Source of the DNA: Gnetum montanum
Taxonomy: Eukaryota; Streptophyta; Gnetopsida; Gnetales; Gnetaceae
NCBI GenBank assembly: GCA_015680685.1
Contig: MNCI01001457.1
Location: forward strand, 80,771 to 144,770
Length of the DNA: 64,000 bases
Direction: 5' to 3'
Below are positions 10,541-22,892 of this stretch, piece after piece. A model generated the notes under the pieces. That model saw only the letters and a list, made by a program, of their open reading frames with translations. It was not told the DNA's origin and did not search any database. Each line of letters starts with the position of its first letter. The stretch's first letter is position 1. The position numbers and the translations under genes were made by a program.

Positions 10541-12370
10541 GTCAAGAAAGTTTAGAGAATCAAGAGGAAGGAACCTAAGAATGAGAAGACACTACCTAGC
10601 CAATTTGTGAAAGGAAGCCAAGTTTTGAAAATTGAAGTCTATGTAAGAAGAGAAATCTCAAAAGAGGAATCTCATTCTTTAGCACTCTAAGCACCTTAAT
10701 TTTCAATTGCAAGGTAAGTCAAGGTAATTTTTTATTTCCTTGCTTGCTAAATATCATGTTAGTATTTAGTTTAGAAAGACTAAATTGTATTGATGTGTGT
10801 TTACTTCATTTCAAGCTATGGGATGTTAGCTTTAGTATTCTGCAAGTTTTAAGATAAGTGCTTACAAGAGAAGATATTTGTGACTATTAGAACATTTTAA
10901 ATTATGATATCTCTTGTGAATGTATGAGCATGATGTGATTCATCTTATAATTGAATGAAAGTTTGTCATTCTTGTAAAATTTTAAAGATTTTATTGATAA
11001 ATCGTCTTTCAAAATCTTATTTAGAATGTATTGGTTTCAAGTGGTTTACAACTCATGGTCCAAAAGCTCTTTGTTGAAAAATTATTACTTTTCAAACATA
11101 TATGTCTTGTGCTCCAAACTCTTAATTATACTATGGAATTGTTTCTTCCTTATGAAATCTTAAATTTTGGTTGTTTTTAAGAGTTATTTTATGGTCCTTG
11201 TAATGTAAGCCATGAATTTTCTAAGAAAAGAAATGTTTCAAGAGGAATTATCATGAAGTACTACTAATAGAAGACCCAATTCTCCATAGTTGATCTTAAC
11301 CTTGAATTGCAAAGATAGTACTTTCATGAGAAAAGAACAAGTTGATCCAAAAGGATCCAAAGGGAAAATTAGAATCTACACATATGAAAGGGTAGCCTAT
11401 AGCAAATCCAAGAGGCCACAAGTATAGGGGGAGTCTTTTGAGGCTTTTACCAAAAGGTAGTCAATTAGCAAAACTTCATATTTCAACTCATCCTTAGCAA
11501 AAAAAATGAGCAAGGAAGAGCATATTCATCTAGTAATGTTGTAAAAGAGGACATTTATTAACTCCTTATCTAAAGATGAACTTTTATTGTGAAAGCTCCT
11601 GATGTTTATATGTTATATAAACGCACCTATGAGCTCTATTTATTGTCTGAGCTTTTGTATGTTGAGAATATGTCTTTTTAAGTACCTAAGGCCCTTATTG
11701 AAAATATGAATTGAGATGTACTAGAATAGGTGTTGTACTAAAATAGGTGTTCATGATCTCTTTTGGTAAGATATGAGGTATATCCATATGTTATTTTTCC
11801 TTTAACATGATTATCATATATTAGTTTATGAATCTTCTTTTGGATAAAAAGTAGATTAGTTGTGTTTGATTGTTTGATATATTTAGCTTGATTAGTTGTG
11901 TTGCTTTATCTTAAAAGTTGAATATGCATGTTTTAAAATCACCTTAAACTTGCTATCGAATTGTTGATATTGAAAAATTAAAGAATCATGTGATATTTAC
12001 TACTAATGGCTTATTGGTTTAGAGATAGGTTACTTGATTTATAAGGAGCATACTTTACTTCAAGATTTAAGTTTTTAAATATTCTTGAATATTAATTGAA
12101 AGGCTTGGATCAGTTACTTTGTAACTTTGTAAATAGATAAGGGGCAACTCTTCATGGAAATTAGTGCTAAAATATGTGTACTCTTATTATTTCTTAGCTA
12201 AAATGTTAGTTATGCATATTATATGATGTTGATATTTTATGATATATCTTTAAGAGATAAGTTTATATGCATCATCCTTTTTGGTCATGTTCAAAAATGG
12301 GGAGAAGTAGCATATGAATTGTGATATTGTGATAAAGACTAATCCATTTTCTTAAGTTTTAAACGTTACC
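10541..12370 (+). other. Element S interior without pol
   Basis: About 1.8 kb between gag and the 3' polypurine tract hold no integrase, RT or RNase H motif that I can find in any frame. The sequence is AT-rich. GGTAAGT at 10712-10718, near the gag end, looks like a splice donor, but I cannot identify a matching acceptor. A purine run with GGGGGAG lies near 11430. Confidence 0.6.
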
Positions 12371-12384
12371 AAAAAGGGGGTGAT
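12371..12384 (+). promoter_or_regulatory. Element S polypurine tract
   Basis: AAAAAGGGGGTGAT directly precedes the 3' LTR start TGTTAACC. This is the usual position and form of the plus-strand primer in copia elements. Confidence 0.85.
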
Positions 12385-13590
12385 TGTTAACCTTTTGGTA
12401 TGTCAAAATATTAAGGAAAATGGAGTACAAGGATATTTTGATGGTTGTTGTATTTACAAGAGCAAAGGACTCAAGGGCTCACAAGCAAATTTGAGATCAC
12501 AAGGACTCAAGGGAGCATGGATGAATACAAAGAATTCAACTAAAATATGTCTATTTTTATTAAGGATGATTCTTGGATGTTTTGAAGTGGTTCTAGCTCA
12601 TTTTGATGGTCTAAGAGGTTATAAGATATATGGGAACTTGTTTGGAGGCATCTGGAGGCTCCTAGCATCAAAATGAATAGTTTCATTTTTGGCCTCTGCA
12701 AAGAAAATGTTTTTTCCATACCAAATACATCTTTCCAAAGATAACTCAAGCAAAGATGTCTTCAAGAAATATCATATGTCTTTCCTCAAGAAAAGATGTC
12801 CTCCACTAGGTAAAGATGTCTTCACATAATGTAGGCTAGTTTTAGAAAGATGTCTTTTAGATTTGAGATTTCAGAAAGACATCTTTCCCAGAGAAAGAAA
12901 TATTCCCAAAATAGAGGGAAAATATAGAAAAACATCTTAGGCATGAAGAATATGTCTTTCATGACCATTAGCTATCATGGATTTGAAAACATGGTAACTA
13001 TAAGAAGACATCATATGCATTGGGAAATGAGCAATCTTATGTGAAATCATTGTCTAATCATTTGTCAATAATTGTAATCAGTGTTTCTCTTCATTGTATT
13101 ATCATTTTTCCATTATAAAGTGTGATGTACCTCAAAGTACAAGGATCAGCAAACTAATTTCCATTCATTCCTTGTAATTTTTCTTACTTGTTACCTTGTA
13201 GGATTGATGTGCTTCTTGTGGGAAGGCATCTTGATTGAGCTTGTCAAGATCCTGTGAGATTGAGTGGTTGGTGTTGTGGCACAACACTCCTAAGTGGAGA
13301 TCAAGATTGTAAAGGTTGTGGAAGCCTGGAAACCATACTACAAGCCTGATGGGACCTTGCGGGGTTGAGTTTTTGGTGTAGCGTCATGACACTCCAAAGT
13401 GGGGCTTGAAGATTGTACAGGATGTGGACCCTTCAAATCATATTTAAGAGCAAAAATGTCTAGAGGTGTGCTTGCAATCTATCCTCTAAGTGTGGACTAC
13501 CCAAGTTGGGGAACCACATTAAATTTGGTGTATGTGCTTTGTTCAAATAATTTGAATCTATGAAACTTATTCTAAGTTCAATGATCCACA
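12385..13590 (+). repeat. Element S 3' LTR
   Basis: It begins TGTTAACC after the polypurine tract and ends CCACA before AGCAT. It matches 7595-8805, including the arrays of AAGACATCTTT-like words and TATAAAG at 13114-13120. Confidence 0.85.
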
Positions 13591-13595
13591 AGCAT

Positions 13596-14090
13596 GACCC
13601 AACAAACTAAACATTAAATAAAAAAGTAGATGAGTTGATATGATTAATAAAAAAACAAGCTCATGTGGCATAAAGTGAAGCATGTAGTATTTGTGATAGT
13701 CCACAACACAACTACATTGCTTGTCCAGCCTTATTATATTGTCATGAGGAAATGCATGAATTATTCAAGGCTTTTCAATAATATAAGAGCCAACCAACAA
13801 TGAGCTTTCCACAAAGACCACCTTACAATAATAATATCCTAAAAATAACTTCAGAAAATTTAAGAATCCAACTAATGAACATTTGGATAAATTCATCCAA
13901 AGTCTTACTTCCTTCATTGAAGAGAGTAGACAGTTCATAAGTGAAATGAAAAAAATATTTCAAGACCTAACCAAGAATGAATTACCATCCCAACTTGAAC
14001 TAGATCCTACATTTCAAAGAAAGGGAAAGGAACAATTGCATTTCATCACTACGATAAGTGGAAAAATAGTTGAGCATAAACCCTAAAAGA
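13596..14090 (+). pseudogene. Element T gag, 3' portion after the S insertion
   Basis: The frame resumes after the target duplication. A degenerate zinc-knuckle-like block (CSICDSPQHNYIACP) is encoded near 13685-13730, followed by a Gln/Asn-rich stretch. The open part at 13883-14086 encodes a helical segment (MDKFIQSLTSFIEESRQFI) typical of the C-terminal part of Athila-type Gag. It lies directly upstream of the protease region, in the same orientation. Confidence 0.65.
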
Positions 14091-14287
14091 AGGTGAGATT
14101 TCAAGAAATAAGGACACAAGAAGAAGCTCAGCTACAAGTATTGAATGTGGAAGAAGAAGATAAACCAATTAGGGAAAGAGAACAACCAATACTTTCTACA
14201 CAAATAGTTCTACGTCCTTTTCCTAAACAATTGCAAGAGGACTCTATAACTAAATCCCATCTCTAAAAAATTCTTATTGAATTATAT

Positions 14288-14930
14288 TTGCATATTCCTT
14301 TGGAACAAGTGGTAAATTACACACCTCTTTATGCTAAGTACTTACTGGAATTGTGCACTAGGAGAAGAAAGGAAAAGATTCCTAAACAAGTTTATTTAGT
14401 TGATAATCTTTCTCAAATTATAAAAATTCATGGGGTTCCAAAATACCAAGATCTAGAAGTTCCTATCATTCCAATTAAAATAAATGGACAAATTATTAGG
14501 AATGACCTATTGGATTTAGAAGCTAGTATTAATATCATGCCACTAGAAATGGCTAGGTCACTTGATTTGAAGGATATAAAAAGTGAAAACATGACAATAT
14601 TTTTGGCTAATTGTTCTAATGTAAAACCCATAGGAATAATAAAAGATTTGATAATATAGTTGGAAAGAGGAAAATACCTGATCGATTTTGTAGTTTTCAA
14701 AGTAAAAGATCCAGATTATTTTTCCATTATACTAGGTAGACCTTAGTTAGCAATAGCTGATGTGGTAATAAATTGTAGATTAGGAAAACTCCAATTATCT
14801 TTTGCTAATCTTACCTTTATGCTTAACATATATGATAAGGAAAAATCAAACCAAGTAAACAAAGATTTAAAAGAAGCAAGAATGCTCTACAAAATACCCA
14901 CTCTAGCAATGGCATAAGATAGGGAAACAT
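14288..14930 (+). pseudogene. Element T aspartic protease region
   Basis: The protease would cleave the Gag-Pol precursor. The open part shows the segment leading to the active site, RNDLLDLEASINIMPLEMA. The catalytic motif D-L-G-A-S has become DLEAS (Asp codon at 14513-14515), a Gly-to-Glu change expected to kill activity. The flap/C-terminal motif ILGRP is present near 14730, followed by TAG in place of the usual Trp. The preceding HGVPKYQDLEVPI is typical of Athila-like proteases. A stop at 14657 separates the two halves. Confidence 0.75.
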
Positions 14931-14999
14931 TGGTACTAAAAAATTTTAAGGACCTTTAGATCCCTCTACAAAAGAACAACAAGATCTCTTTGACCATAT

Positions 15000-16500
15000 T
15001 TTGAATTTAGGATTAGGGAATATTGGATAAACAATTCAACCTCCAAAAAATGATTCTTTGGATCTTAGAGAATTACCTAGGACACTGAAGTATGTTTTCC
15101 TATATCATAATAAACCATTAATAATAATCCTGACTTTCTGATGAGCATGAAACTAAATTATTAGAAGTCTTACATAGAAAATCTAAGGCATTTGCATGGA
15201 GTTATGAGGACCTTTATCAAGGAATCTCACAAAACATTTGCCAACATCATATCTATCTAGAAGATAATGTAAAATCAGTAAGAATCCCCCTAGATGAATT
15301 AATCCAACTTTAAAATAAATTGTTAAAGATGAGATATCAAAACTTTGCAAGGAAGGAATTATTTATCTAATAGTTGATAATAAATAGGTAAATCCTATTA
15401 TAGTACTTCCAAATAGTGGTAGAAATGGAGAGGTTGTGTGGATTACAAGAAACTAAATCAAAACATAAAGAAAGATCATTTTCCTTTACCTTACATAGAT
15501 CAAATTTTAGAAAAATTAGAAGGGCATGAATATTATTGTTTTCTGGATGGATTTAGTAGCTACAATAGCCATTGCCTTTGAAGATCAAGATAAAACAACT
15601 TTTACATGCCCATATGGAACTTTTGCTTCCCAACAGATGCCTTTTGGTCTCTGTAATGCACCCACTACCTTCCAAAGAGCTATGATATTAGTATTCTCTG
15701 ATATGTTAGAAGATTATGTTGAAGTATTTATGGATGATTTTTTGGTCTATGGAGATACTTATGATGAAACATTATAACATTTAGAATGTGTTTTAGATAG
15801 ATGTATAGATAAAAATTTAAAATTAATTTGGGAAAAAAGTCATTTGATGGTTACAAATGACACAATATTAGGACCTATTATTTCTAAGGATGGGATAAAG
15901 ATAAATGAAGAAAAATTGAAAGAAATATCTACATTTTCAGCTCCAACTAATTTAAAAATTTTTTAATCTTTTCTAGGACATGTTCGATATTATAGGCAAT
16001 TTATCAAAGATTTTTCAAAAATTGTTAAACCTTTGTATTTGCTCCTAGAAAAGGATGTTCCTTTTGTATGGACTAATAATTGTTAAGAAGCATTCTTAGA
16101 ATTAAATAATAGAGTAACCACTGCCCCTATATTAAATGTACCTAATTGAGATTTCCCATTTAATTTAATGTGTGATGCTAGTGACACTGTGATAGGAGCA
16201 GTTTTAGGACAATATATTGATAATAAGCCACAAGTTATCTATTATGTGTCTAAGAGTCTAGACCAGGCCTAAATAAATTATTCAACTACTGATAAAGAAT
16301 TTTTAGCTATTATATATGCTTTGGATAAGTTTAGAAATTATTTAATAGGATATAAAACTAGATTTTATACTGACTATTCAACCATTAAGTTTTTGGCTAC
16401 TAAAAAAATAGAAAATGCAAGAATAATGAGATGGCTCCTATTACTCGAAGAATTTGATCTTGACATCTTAGATTAGAAAATGTAGCTACTAATAATCTTT
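15000..16500 (+). pseudogene. Element T reverse transcriptase and RNase H
   Basis: The RT core is readable at 15560-15780 with FTCPYGTFASQQMPFGLCNAP. An intact catalytic box FMDDF is at 15724-15741, in the context VEVFMDDFLVYG. Downstream are the thumb (SFLGHVRYYRQFIKDFSKI, 15967-16024) and RNase H, with CDASDTVIGAVLGQ near 16165 and TTDKEFLAIIYALDKFRNYL near 16285. The domains copy the RNA and remove the template strand. Upstream RT motifs are damaged by frameshifts at 15140-15520, and many TAG/TAA codons interrupt the frame. Order and wording match Ty3/gypsy. Confidence 0.85.
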
Positions 16501-16619
16501 CTAGATTAGAAAAAAGAGATGAAAATAGAACATAATGGGTCTTTCATGATAAATTCCCTGATGAACAACTCTTTTCCCTAAGGATCCATGATTTGTTGAT
16601 ATAGTAAACTATCTTGCCA

Positions 16620-17952
16620 CTATGAAAAACCCAACCCAATGGAGTAAGGAGGAGAAGAAATATTTCTTACAAACCATCTCTAAATATATTTGGAGTAGTC
16701 TGTACCTTTATAGAATATGTAAAGATAATGTAGCAAGAAGATATGTGGCTAAGAATGAGCAACAAGAAATTCTACATAGGTGCCATGATGACGTAGGAGG
16801 TGGTCATTTTGATAGTAGACACATTGCTATAAAAATCTTGCAAAGTGGATTTTATTGATCCTAAATCTTTAAATATTCTCATAAGTATGTACAAGAATGT
16901 GATAAATATCAATGAATGGGGGCCATAACCAAAAATCAAGAAATGCCCTTAAACCCAATTTTAATAACTAAACCATTTGATGTGTGGAGTATAGGCCTTT
17001 TAGGACCATTTCCACCATCTAATGAATTTCAATATATTTTGGTTTGTATAGACTATGTCACTAAATGGGTATAAGCAAAAGCCATCCCAACAAATGATGT
17101 TAAGGTAGTGGTAGCTTTTCTTAGAGAAAATATTTTAACATGTTTTGGAACTCCACAAGTGACCATGTGATCAAGGTACTCATTTTGTAAATAGAATAAT
17201 GGAGAAATTCCTTAAGTCTTGTGGAATCAAACATAAGATAGCTATTTCCTATCATCCTCAAAAAAAATGGTCAAGTAGAAAATGCTAATATAATTATATT
17301 AAATATATTGATAAAAATAGTATGTGCTAAAAAGGACTAGTCAAAAAAAAAATTATAAGATGCATTTTGGGCTTATAGAATTACATATAAACCAAGTTTA
17401 GGATATTTAGCTTATTAATAGTTTTATGGTAAATAGTGTTTATTGCTAGTAGAAATTAAATATCAATCTCTACATTTAGTGCAACAATTGACTTTCAATG
17501 AAGAAATAAATCATGCCTCTAGAATGATTCAAATACATGAACTTGTTGAAATGAGGTTGAATATTCTTAACAAGCAAAAAATTATAAAAAAAAATGAAGA
17601 ACTTGCATGATAAGAACATTTTCAAGAAACACTTTTCCATAGGTGATAAAGTTCTTTTGTATAATATGAGATTACATAAATTTCTATGCAAGTTAACAAA
17701 TAGGTGAAAAGGCCCATATCTAGTGGTGCAACCCCACCCTAATGGAAGTGTTCTAATTTCACCTATTGATGATTCCTCAACTACATTTCTAGTCAATGGA
17801 CAAAGCCTTAAACTATATTATCAACATCACATTGAGGAACCCAGAGAAGAGGAATTAATAGAGTTAAGTGACCCAACTTATCCTAATGATGATGAAATTA
17901 ATGAGAAAAATCCAATAGAAGTCCTAGCAGCCTTTAGCAAAATCCTTATGTA
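16620..17952 (+). pseudogene. Element T integrase
   Basis: Integrase joins the new copy to host DNA. The zinc-binding part is seen at 16770-16910 (HRCHDDVGGGHFDSRHIAIKIL, then a Cys pair region). The catalytic core begins at 16975 with PFDVWSIGLLGPFPPSNEF; the first catalytic Asp (normally GIDF) has become Gly. It continues with CIDYVTKW and a FGTPQVT block. The C-terminal segment runs to 17952 and ends in an acidic tail (DPTYPNDDEINEKNP). Stops and at least two frameshifts are present. Confidence 0.8.
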
Positions 17953-20469
17953 ATATTATAATTTAATAAATGAGGTATTTTAGTCTACAAATTTTACATT
18001 GAAAAATGGATAGGATAGTTGTATTTTCTATTATTAGTTGGGACTATAAAGAATTCATTAGCATCGTGTTTGGAATGCAAAGGAGAAGGACAACTTCTCT
18101 TACCTTAAGATAGGCAGGTTTAAATCCAAAATCCATCTGGGGGTGAGCCTTAGAATAATTTATTTTTTTGTTGTAAAATTTTATTTTACTTTTCCTACTT
18201 TAATGAACCATTAGGATAATCACCAAGTGGGGTTTACAACATTCATGATTGGTTTTAGTGATTACCTTTTTAATACGTCAATATGGAGAAAAGGGTATGT
18301 CATATTTGGACTAGCCATAAAAGTGTCGTAGCATGAGAAATGTTATTAGTCACTAAGAGAGCCACCATCATTTCTATTTAAAAAATATTTGCCCCCGTAA
18401 GAACCTCATGATTGAAGCAGGTCTTACTATGAATTTTTATTTGGTTTTTAAAAAATAAATATCTATATGAATAAGGTCCCACAAGCACCTTCAATCATGA
18501 GCAGGGCCACACTCCCACAAAAGCCTTATGATTGGAGCAATGCACAAAACTCATATTTATTCACATCCCACAAGAATTTCCTTTCATAAGCAGAGTGTTT
18601 CATGATGGACAATCATTTCATAAGTAATGACTTTCAGAATTTTATGTTTTGGCTAGGATATGGCATTGGACTTGGCAGATTGGCTTATTTTAATTTGGTA
18701 ATTTACTAATTTCATTCATTTTTGCTCATTCTACCTACTTGGCTCATTTTCTTTCTTATTTCATGATATTTTACTTTTGTTTGTTATTCATTTCTTTTAT
18801 TTCTCTCTTTTTGCTTTTCTTTTCATTTTCTTTTCTATGGTAATCTATTTTACCTAGTGGTACTCTTAGTGCAAGGGTCTCCCATGTGTTTTTCATCATG
18901 CACTCCATAGATGTTAGTGGTCAAGATCCCTACTATGGTGGATAATGATGGATATTAACATTTTCTAGACCCATGGCTTTTAGTACACTATCCATAATAG
19001 AGGTTATATAAATTCCATGGCAATCTTTTCTTTTTGATATATCCTCTAGCCATGTCCACTTTTAAATAACTTATTCTTACTAATTAACCTAGGTATGATA
19101 CATATCCTAGATTAATTAGGGGAAGGATAACCAATTCATAATGGATAAGATAGTAGGGTATAACCAACATGGAAGTTGATCTAAGAGCAAGTTAGGGAAT
19201 GAGTTAGAAGCATGAAATGAATCTCGAATTCTTAAAACATAGGAAAGGTTAAGACCTTGAGATTGTAAGACATTCTTGCACCTAATGAAGCAAACCTTGT
19301 AAGGTGATGTTTTAGCCTAATCAATCCTAGTAAGGGCCTTCCAATTTGAGTTATATGTGGACTCATATCCAATTAATAAGAAATTATTATAAAGAGAGGA
19401 ATAAAAATATGAACATTTTTCACACATAAAATCACCATAATATAGATTAATATCACTTCTTATGACTTAGGGAAATTAGCATAAGTCACATTGCCAAAGG
19501 ATATCGAGTATCGATGTCTATAGAAGCTCAAAAGAATCCTAGAATGAGTTATATTGAGAAAGATCAAGGGGTCAATGTTTCACTATAACATAAATTGAGG
19601 TATATAGATTCTAGTAATATAGTCCAATGTAATTATGATGAAACTCATGTTATCAATATAAATTTTGATTTAATCGATTTGAATTGAGATGAAAAATAAG
19701 GTGTCTATTGATCCATACTAGTTAGGTCAATATGGTTTAAACATGAACAAATTTTATCTAAAATGTGGCATATGAATAGCATGGCATCGATATAAATCAA
19801 TATGTTTATTAAATATATCAATTCTTATAGCCTAGATCAATAGAGATCGATGCCTAAGATTTTTCCAAGCACCTTGAGTATTATCTATGTGACTGTGATA
19901 ATAATTAATATGTTAGTAACCTAAATTTTTTATACATCAATCCATATTGATGGATCTATAAAGTTCAACCTAAAATGTTACGATTCATATTGAATTTATG
20001 ATAGGTATTGACATCATTAAAATTTGAAAAAAATAAAAGGGTAATGAGTAAGGTGGTGGATTTAATACAAAAGCCACCACCTGAAAGACAACATTATATT
20101 ATTACAATTCAAAAATGTGAGTATTGTGATTTAGGACTCACACCTTCAATGTTTAGGACCTCCATTTCTCCCTAGATTTTCATTTGCATCACTCATTCAA
20201 GAGGGACCATGATGAGCCGTGAGATCTAAAAGCCACATAAACCTCCAATCTTGACAAAACCTTTTGAAGGTAGGATGATTTTCCACCCTTCTTGAATTTT
20301 TTCTCAAATTTAGAAAACAATGTTAATCATGTCTCTTTTATTTTTTGTTGTTAACATGAAATATTTTCTTATAATATGGTTGAATCTACAAGCACTAAGT
20401 AGTAGGTAATGGTAAGTATGGGTTTTAATGAGGAAACCATCGACAATTTTAGCATTTTAAACATCTTGG
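17953..20469 (+). other. Element T spacer between integrase and the 3' ORF
   Basis: About 2.5 kb without a recognisable gene. Between 18380 and 18600 there are imperfect repeats of a phrase like CCCACAAG-N-CCTTATGATTGGAGCA. T-rich pyrimidine stretches lie at 18690-18860. Around 19500-20000, words containing ATCGAT and ATCAAT recur. Long non-coding spacers at this place are usual in Athila/Tat elements. Confidence 0.5.
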
Positions 20470-21505
20470 TTATTTTGTAGGTGCCAAGGAGCAAATGGCT
20501 CAAAATTTCTTTGCAGCATCATGAAGCCTACTACTTTGAGTGGTATAATCACATGAACATAGTGGCGCTACAACAACTAGAAGCAATGGGTTGTGGGGCT
20601 TTCATCAAGCACCCTATTAATTAGTTCATCTAGGAGGAAATTTTGAAATTTTACTAGAACCTTAAACCGCATTTGACAAAGGCAAATCCCCCAAAATGTG
20701 ACTTAATGTCTATCATTCAAAAGACAAGAGTACAGACCATGGCATCTAGGCTACAGGAGTGGTTTGGGCTCCCAACTAGGGGGAGGATATTTTCCATCCA
20801 AAAGTAAGCATTAAGGAGAAGTATGGCCTCTTCCATTAGTTTATTGGAGAGACTAACTCTATGAGGCTTTAGGTGCAAGATTTATACTTTGTCAACCTCC
20901 ACCCTAAACATCAGGTAATGGTGAGGATGATCATCACCAATGTTCTTCCTTCCATCCACATGACCTATGTGCTCAACCCTACACTCTACATCATGAAGGC
21001 ATTAAAGTATGATGAGGAAGCTAATTTTGCTTACTTCTTAATTAAGTATTTGATATATCATTATAACAATGATGCCTTGAAATTATGTTTTCCATTCCTC
21101 ATTTTAGCAATCCTTCGAAAGTGTGGAGCTCTTGAGCTATAGATAGGAAAAAAGATGTACCTTTTAGTTTTCAAGAAGGACATATTTGCCCACTCTCTTA
21201 AAATCTACACAACGCTTGACCTGTTTGTCAAGGAATCACAAGAATCGGGTTCTTCATTGGCACTAGAAGCCAGTGACATCCATGGATTTCAAGATGAAGT
21301 TTGATCCTAACTACATGAGCTCTAGTTCACATAGAGGGAGGTTCTCACAATGGTTGAGAAGGTTAGCTCAACCCTCACCAACATTTATAAAAAGGTGATG
21401 GACATTGAGAGATATGTTCACCCTCAAATATATGATGATGAAGAAAGGGCAAAACCCTCTCACTTTGAAGAAGATATGGAAGTGGAAGCTAGTTCAGAGG
21501 CTTGA
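20470..21505 (+). pseudogene. Element T 3' ORF, putative plant transposon protein type
   Basis: In shifting frames the region reads as one protein: HHEAYYFEWYNHMNIVAL, FYQNLKPHLTKA, EWFGLPTRGRIF, then LHPKHQVMVRMIITNVLPSI and LCFPFLILAILRKCGALEL, ending with an acidic tail at a TGA (21503-21505). The pattern 'FYxNL...GLP...LHPKHxxM...LPxxxH...FPxLIxxL' resembles the putative plant transposon protein domain found 3' of pol in Athila/Tat-like elements. No function is known to me. There is no clear signal peptide or membrane span, so I would not call it an envelope protein. Stops and frameshifts make it a pseudogene. The 314 bp after it (21506-21819) hold nothing recognisable. Confidence 0.55.
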
Positions 21506-21819
21506 TGCATGCCCTAGATTTAATATTATTTTTTGTTTAATGGTTGTGTAGACATTATGGTGATTGTGGACAACTTAAATTTTCTTTCTTTGTATTAAAC
21601 TTTGATACTAGACAGTGAGCATTAATGATCTTTTGTTTATGCGTATATGATTTAGATGCATTGAGTTTTAAATTGTCAACAATATCATTCATATAGTGTT
21701 AGCATATTCATTATAATTTTTTTTTATTTTTCTATACAACTTTGTATATATATTAGTGTTTTTCCTTATATGATTCCTCCTTTATGGTCAAGCATTGGTC
21801 AAAGGCTAGTCATGGGTTA

Positions 21820-22746
21820 TGTTGAACCTTGAATTACTTCATATTTTAATATTATAAAATAGTCTTTCTATTTTTTTCTACTATTTTCATATATCAAAGC
21901 TAATCAATTTTGGCAATATAAATCAATAAGTATTAACTTCTCTTTAAATATTGTGAATTGTAGGAAATCACAAGAGTGATGGAGATCAATATCGATTATA
22001 TTGATCATCATAGTGGTTGTGATATGGATTGATAACATGGGTTTCCATAGAGCAAAAGTCTTAAGAAGAAATCAAGATATCAATTTGCATAGAAAGGTTA
22101 TCTTAGCTGATAATCAAAGATCCTAGAATTGGTGATTCAATTTGATGAAAATTCAAATTAGTTGTGATCAATTTCTTCAATGCCAATCGATTCTCAAATT
22201 GTTTATTTTCATACATTATTGTAATTTCTTTTGAGTATAAATAAGAGCCTCAAACTATGTGTTTGGGAGGATAAAAACTCAAGAGAAAACCCATACCAAA
22301 TTGTATCTTCTTCTACATTAAAACTATTAAGAAAGAGTGTTGATGCTTTATGATAATCAACAACCATTGATGTATGAAGGCTATGAAGTTGTTGCATTGT
22401 GGAGATAGTAGAGCAAGGTCACAACTTAGTTGACATTTCCTTTATAATCTTCTATATTTATGATAAATTTATGTAACTTAAATTTGGTTTAATTAACTTA
22501 TTTCATCTTTGAACTTAATATTAGAAGTAAAGATGAAATATTGTTGATTTTACTTATGGGTAATAGTCATAAGTGTGGATTTTTTTATTGAATTTGGGTT
22601 TAATTGTTATTTACCTTGATGATCTCTTTGACTTGGAACCATTCCTCCATGGATACAACTCACTAGTTAGTCACAAAGGAGGTGAAATCTCTACAACGAG
22701 GATAACAACAAAGGTAATTCAATACCAAACTTTGGCTAGCTCGTCA
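21820..22746 (+). repeat. Element T, second LTR
   Basis: It aligns with 5161-6071 and starts TGTTGAACC. TATAAATA at 22236-22243, followed by AGAGCC, is a good TATA box. It ends GTCA, three bases before a second primer site. No clear polypurine tract precedes it. Because leader and small-ORF sequence follow, it serves formally as both the 3' LTR of the first unit and the 5' LTR of a truncated second unit. Confidence 0.8.
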
Positions 22747-22749
22747 ATT

Positions 22750-22766
22750 TGGCATTGTTGCTAGGG
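22750..22766 (+). promoter_or_regulatory. Second primer binding site of element T
   Basis: TGGCATTGTTGCTAGGG is a decayed TGGCGCCGTTGCCGGGG, in the same position relative to the LTR as in the first copy. Confidence 0.8.
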
Positions 22767-22892
22767 AGGCTGGTAGAGTTAATAGTCATCAAGGATTCTA
22801 TACATTTTCAAATTGATTTTGTAAATCTAATACTTTTCAGGTACATTTTAATTTTTTTTTATTTTAATTTTTTTTGTTGAGTAGTTCTAGAA

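Larger units (their letters stand above)
7595..13590 (+). mobile_element. Element S: gag-only Ty1/copia-type retrotransposon inserted in T gag
   Basis: Paired LTRs (7595-8805 and 12385-13590) flank a 3.58-kb interior. The target duplication is GGCAT (7590-7594) and AGCAT (13591-13595), one transition apart. A tRNA-iMet-type primer site follows the 5' LTR, and AAAAAGGGGGTGAT precedes the 3' LTR, as in Sirevirus-like copia elements. The interior encodes a copia-type Gag with a CCHC knuckle. I find no protease, integrase, RT or RNase H, so this fits the non-autonomous terminal-repeat-with-gag (TR-GAG) design. In a short hand alignment the LTRs differ by about 10%, mostly transitions. It is younger than its host T. 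Confidence 0.8.

Noticed and set aside
20470-21505. Envelope gene of an endogenous retrovirus-like element
   Set aside because: There is no signal peptide, cleavage site or membrane anchor. The wording fits the putative plant transposon protein type better.
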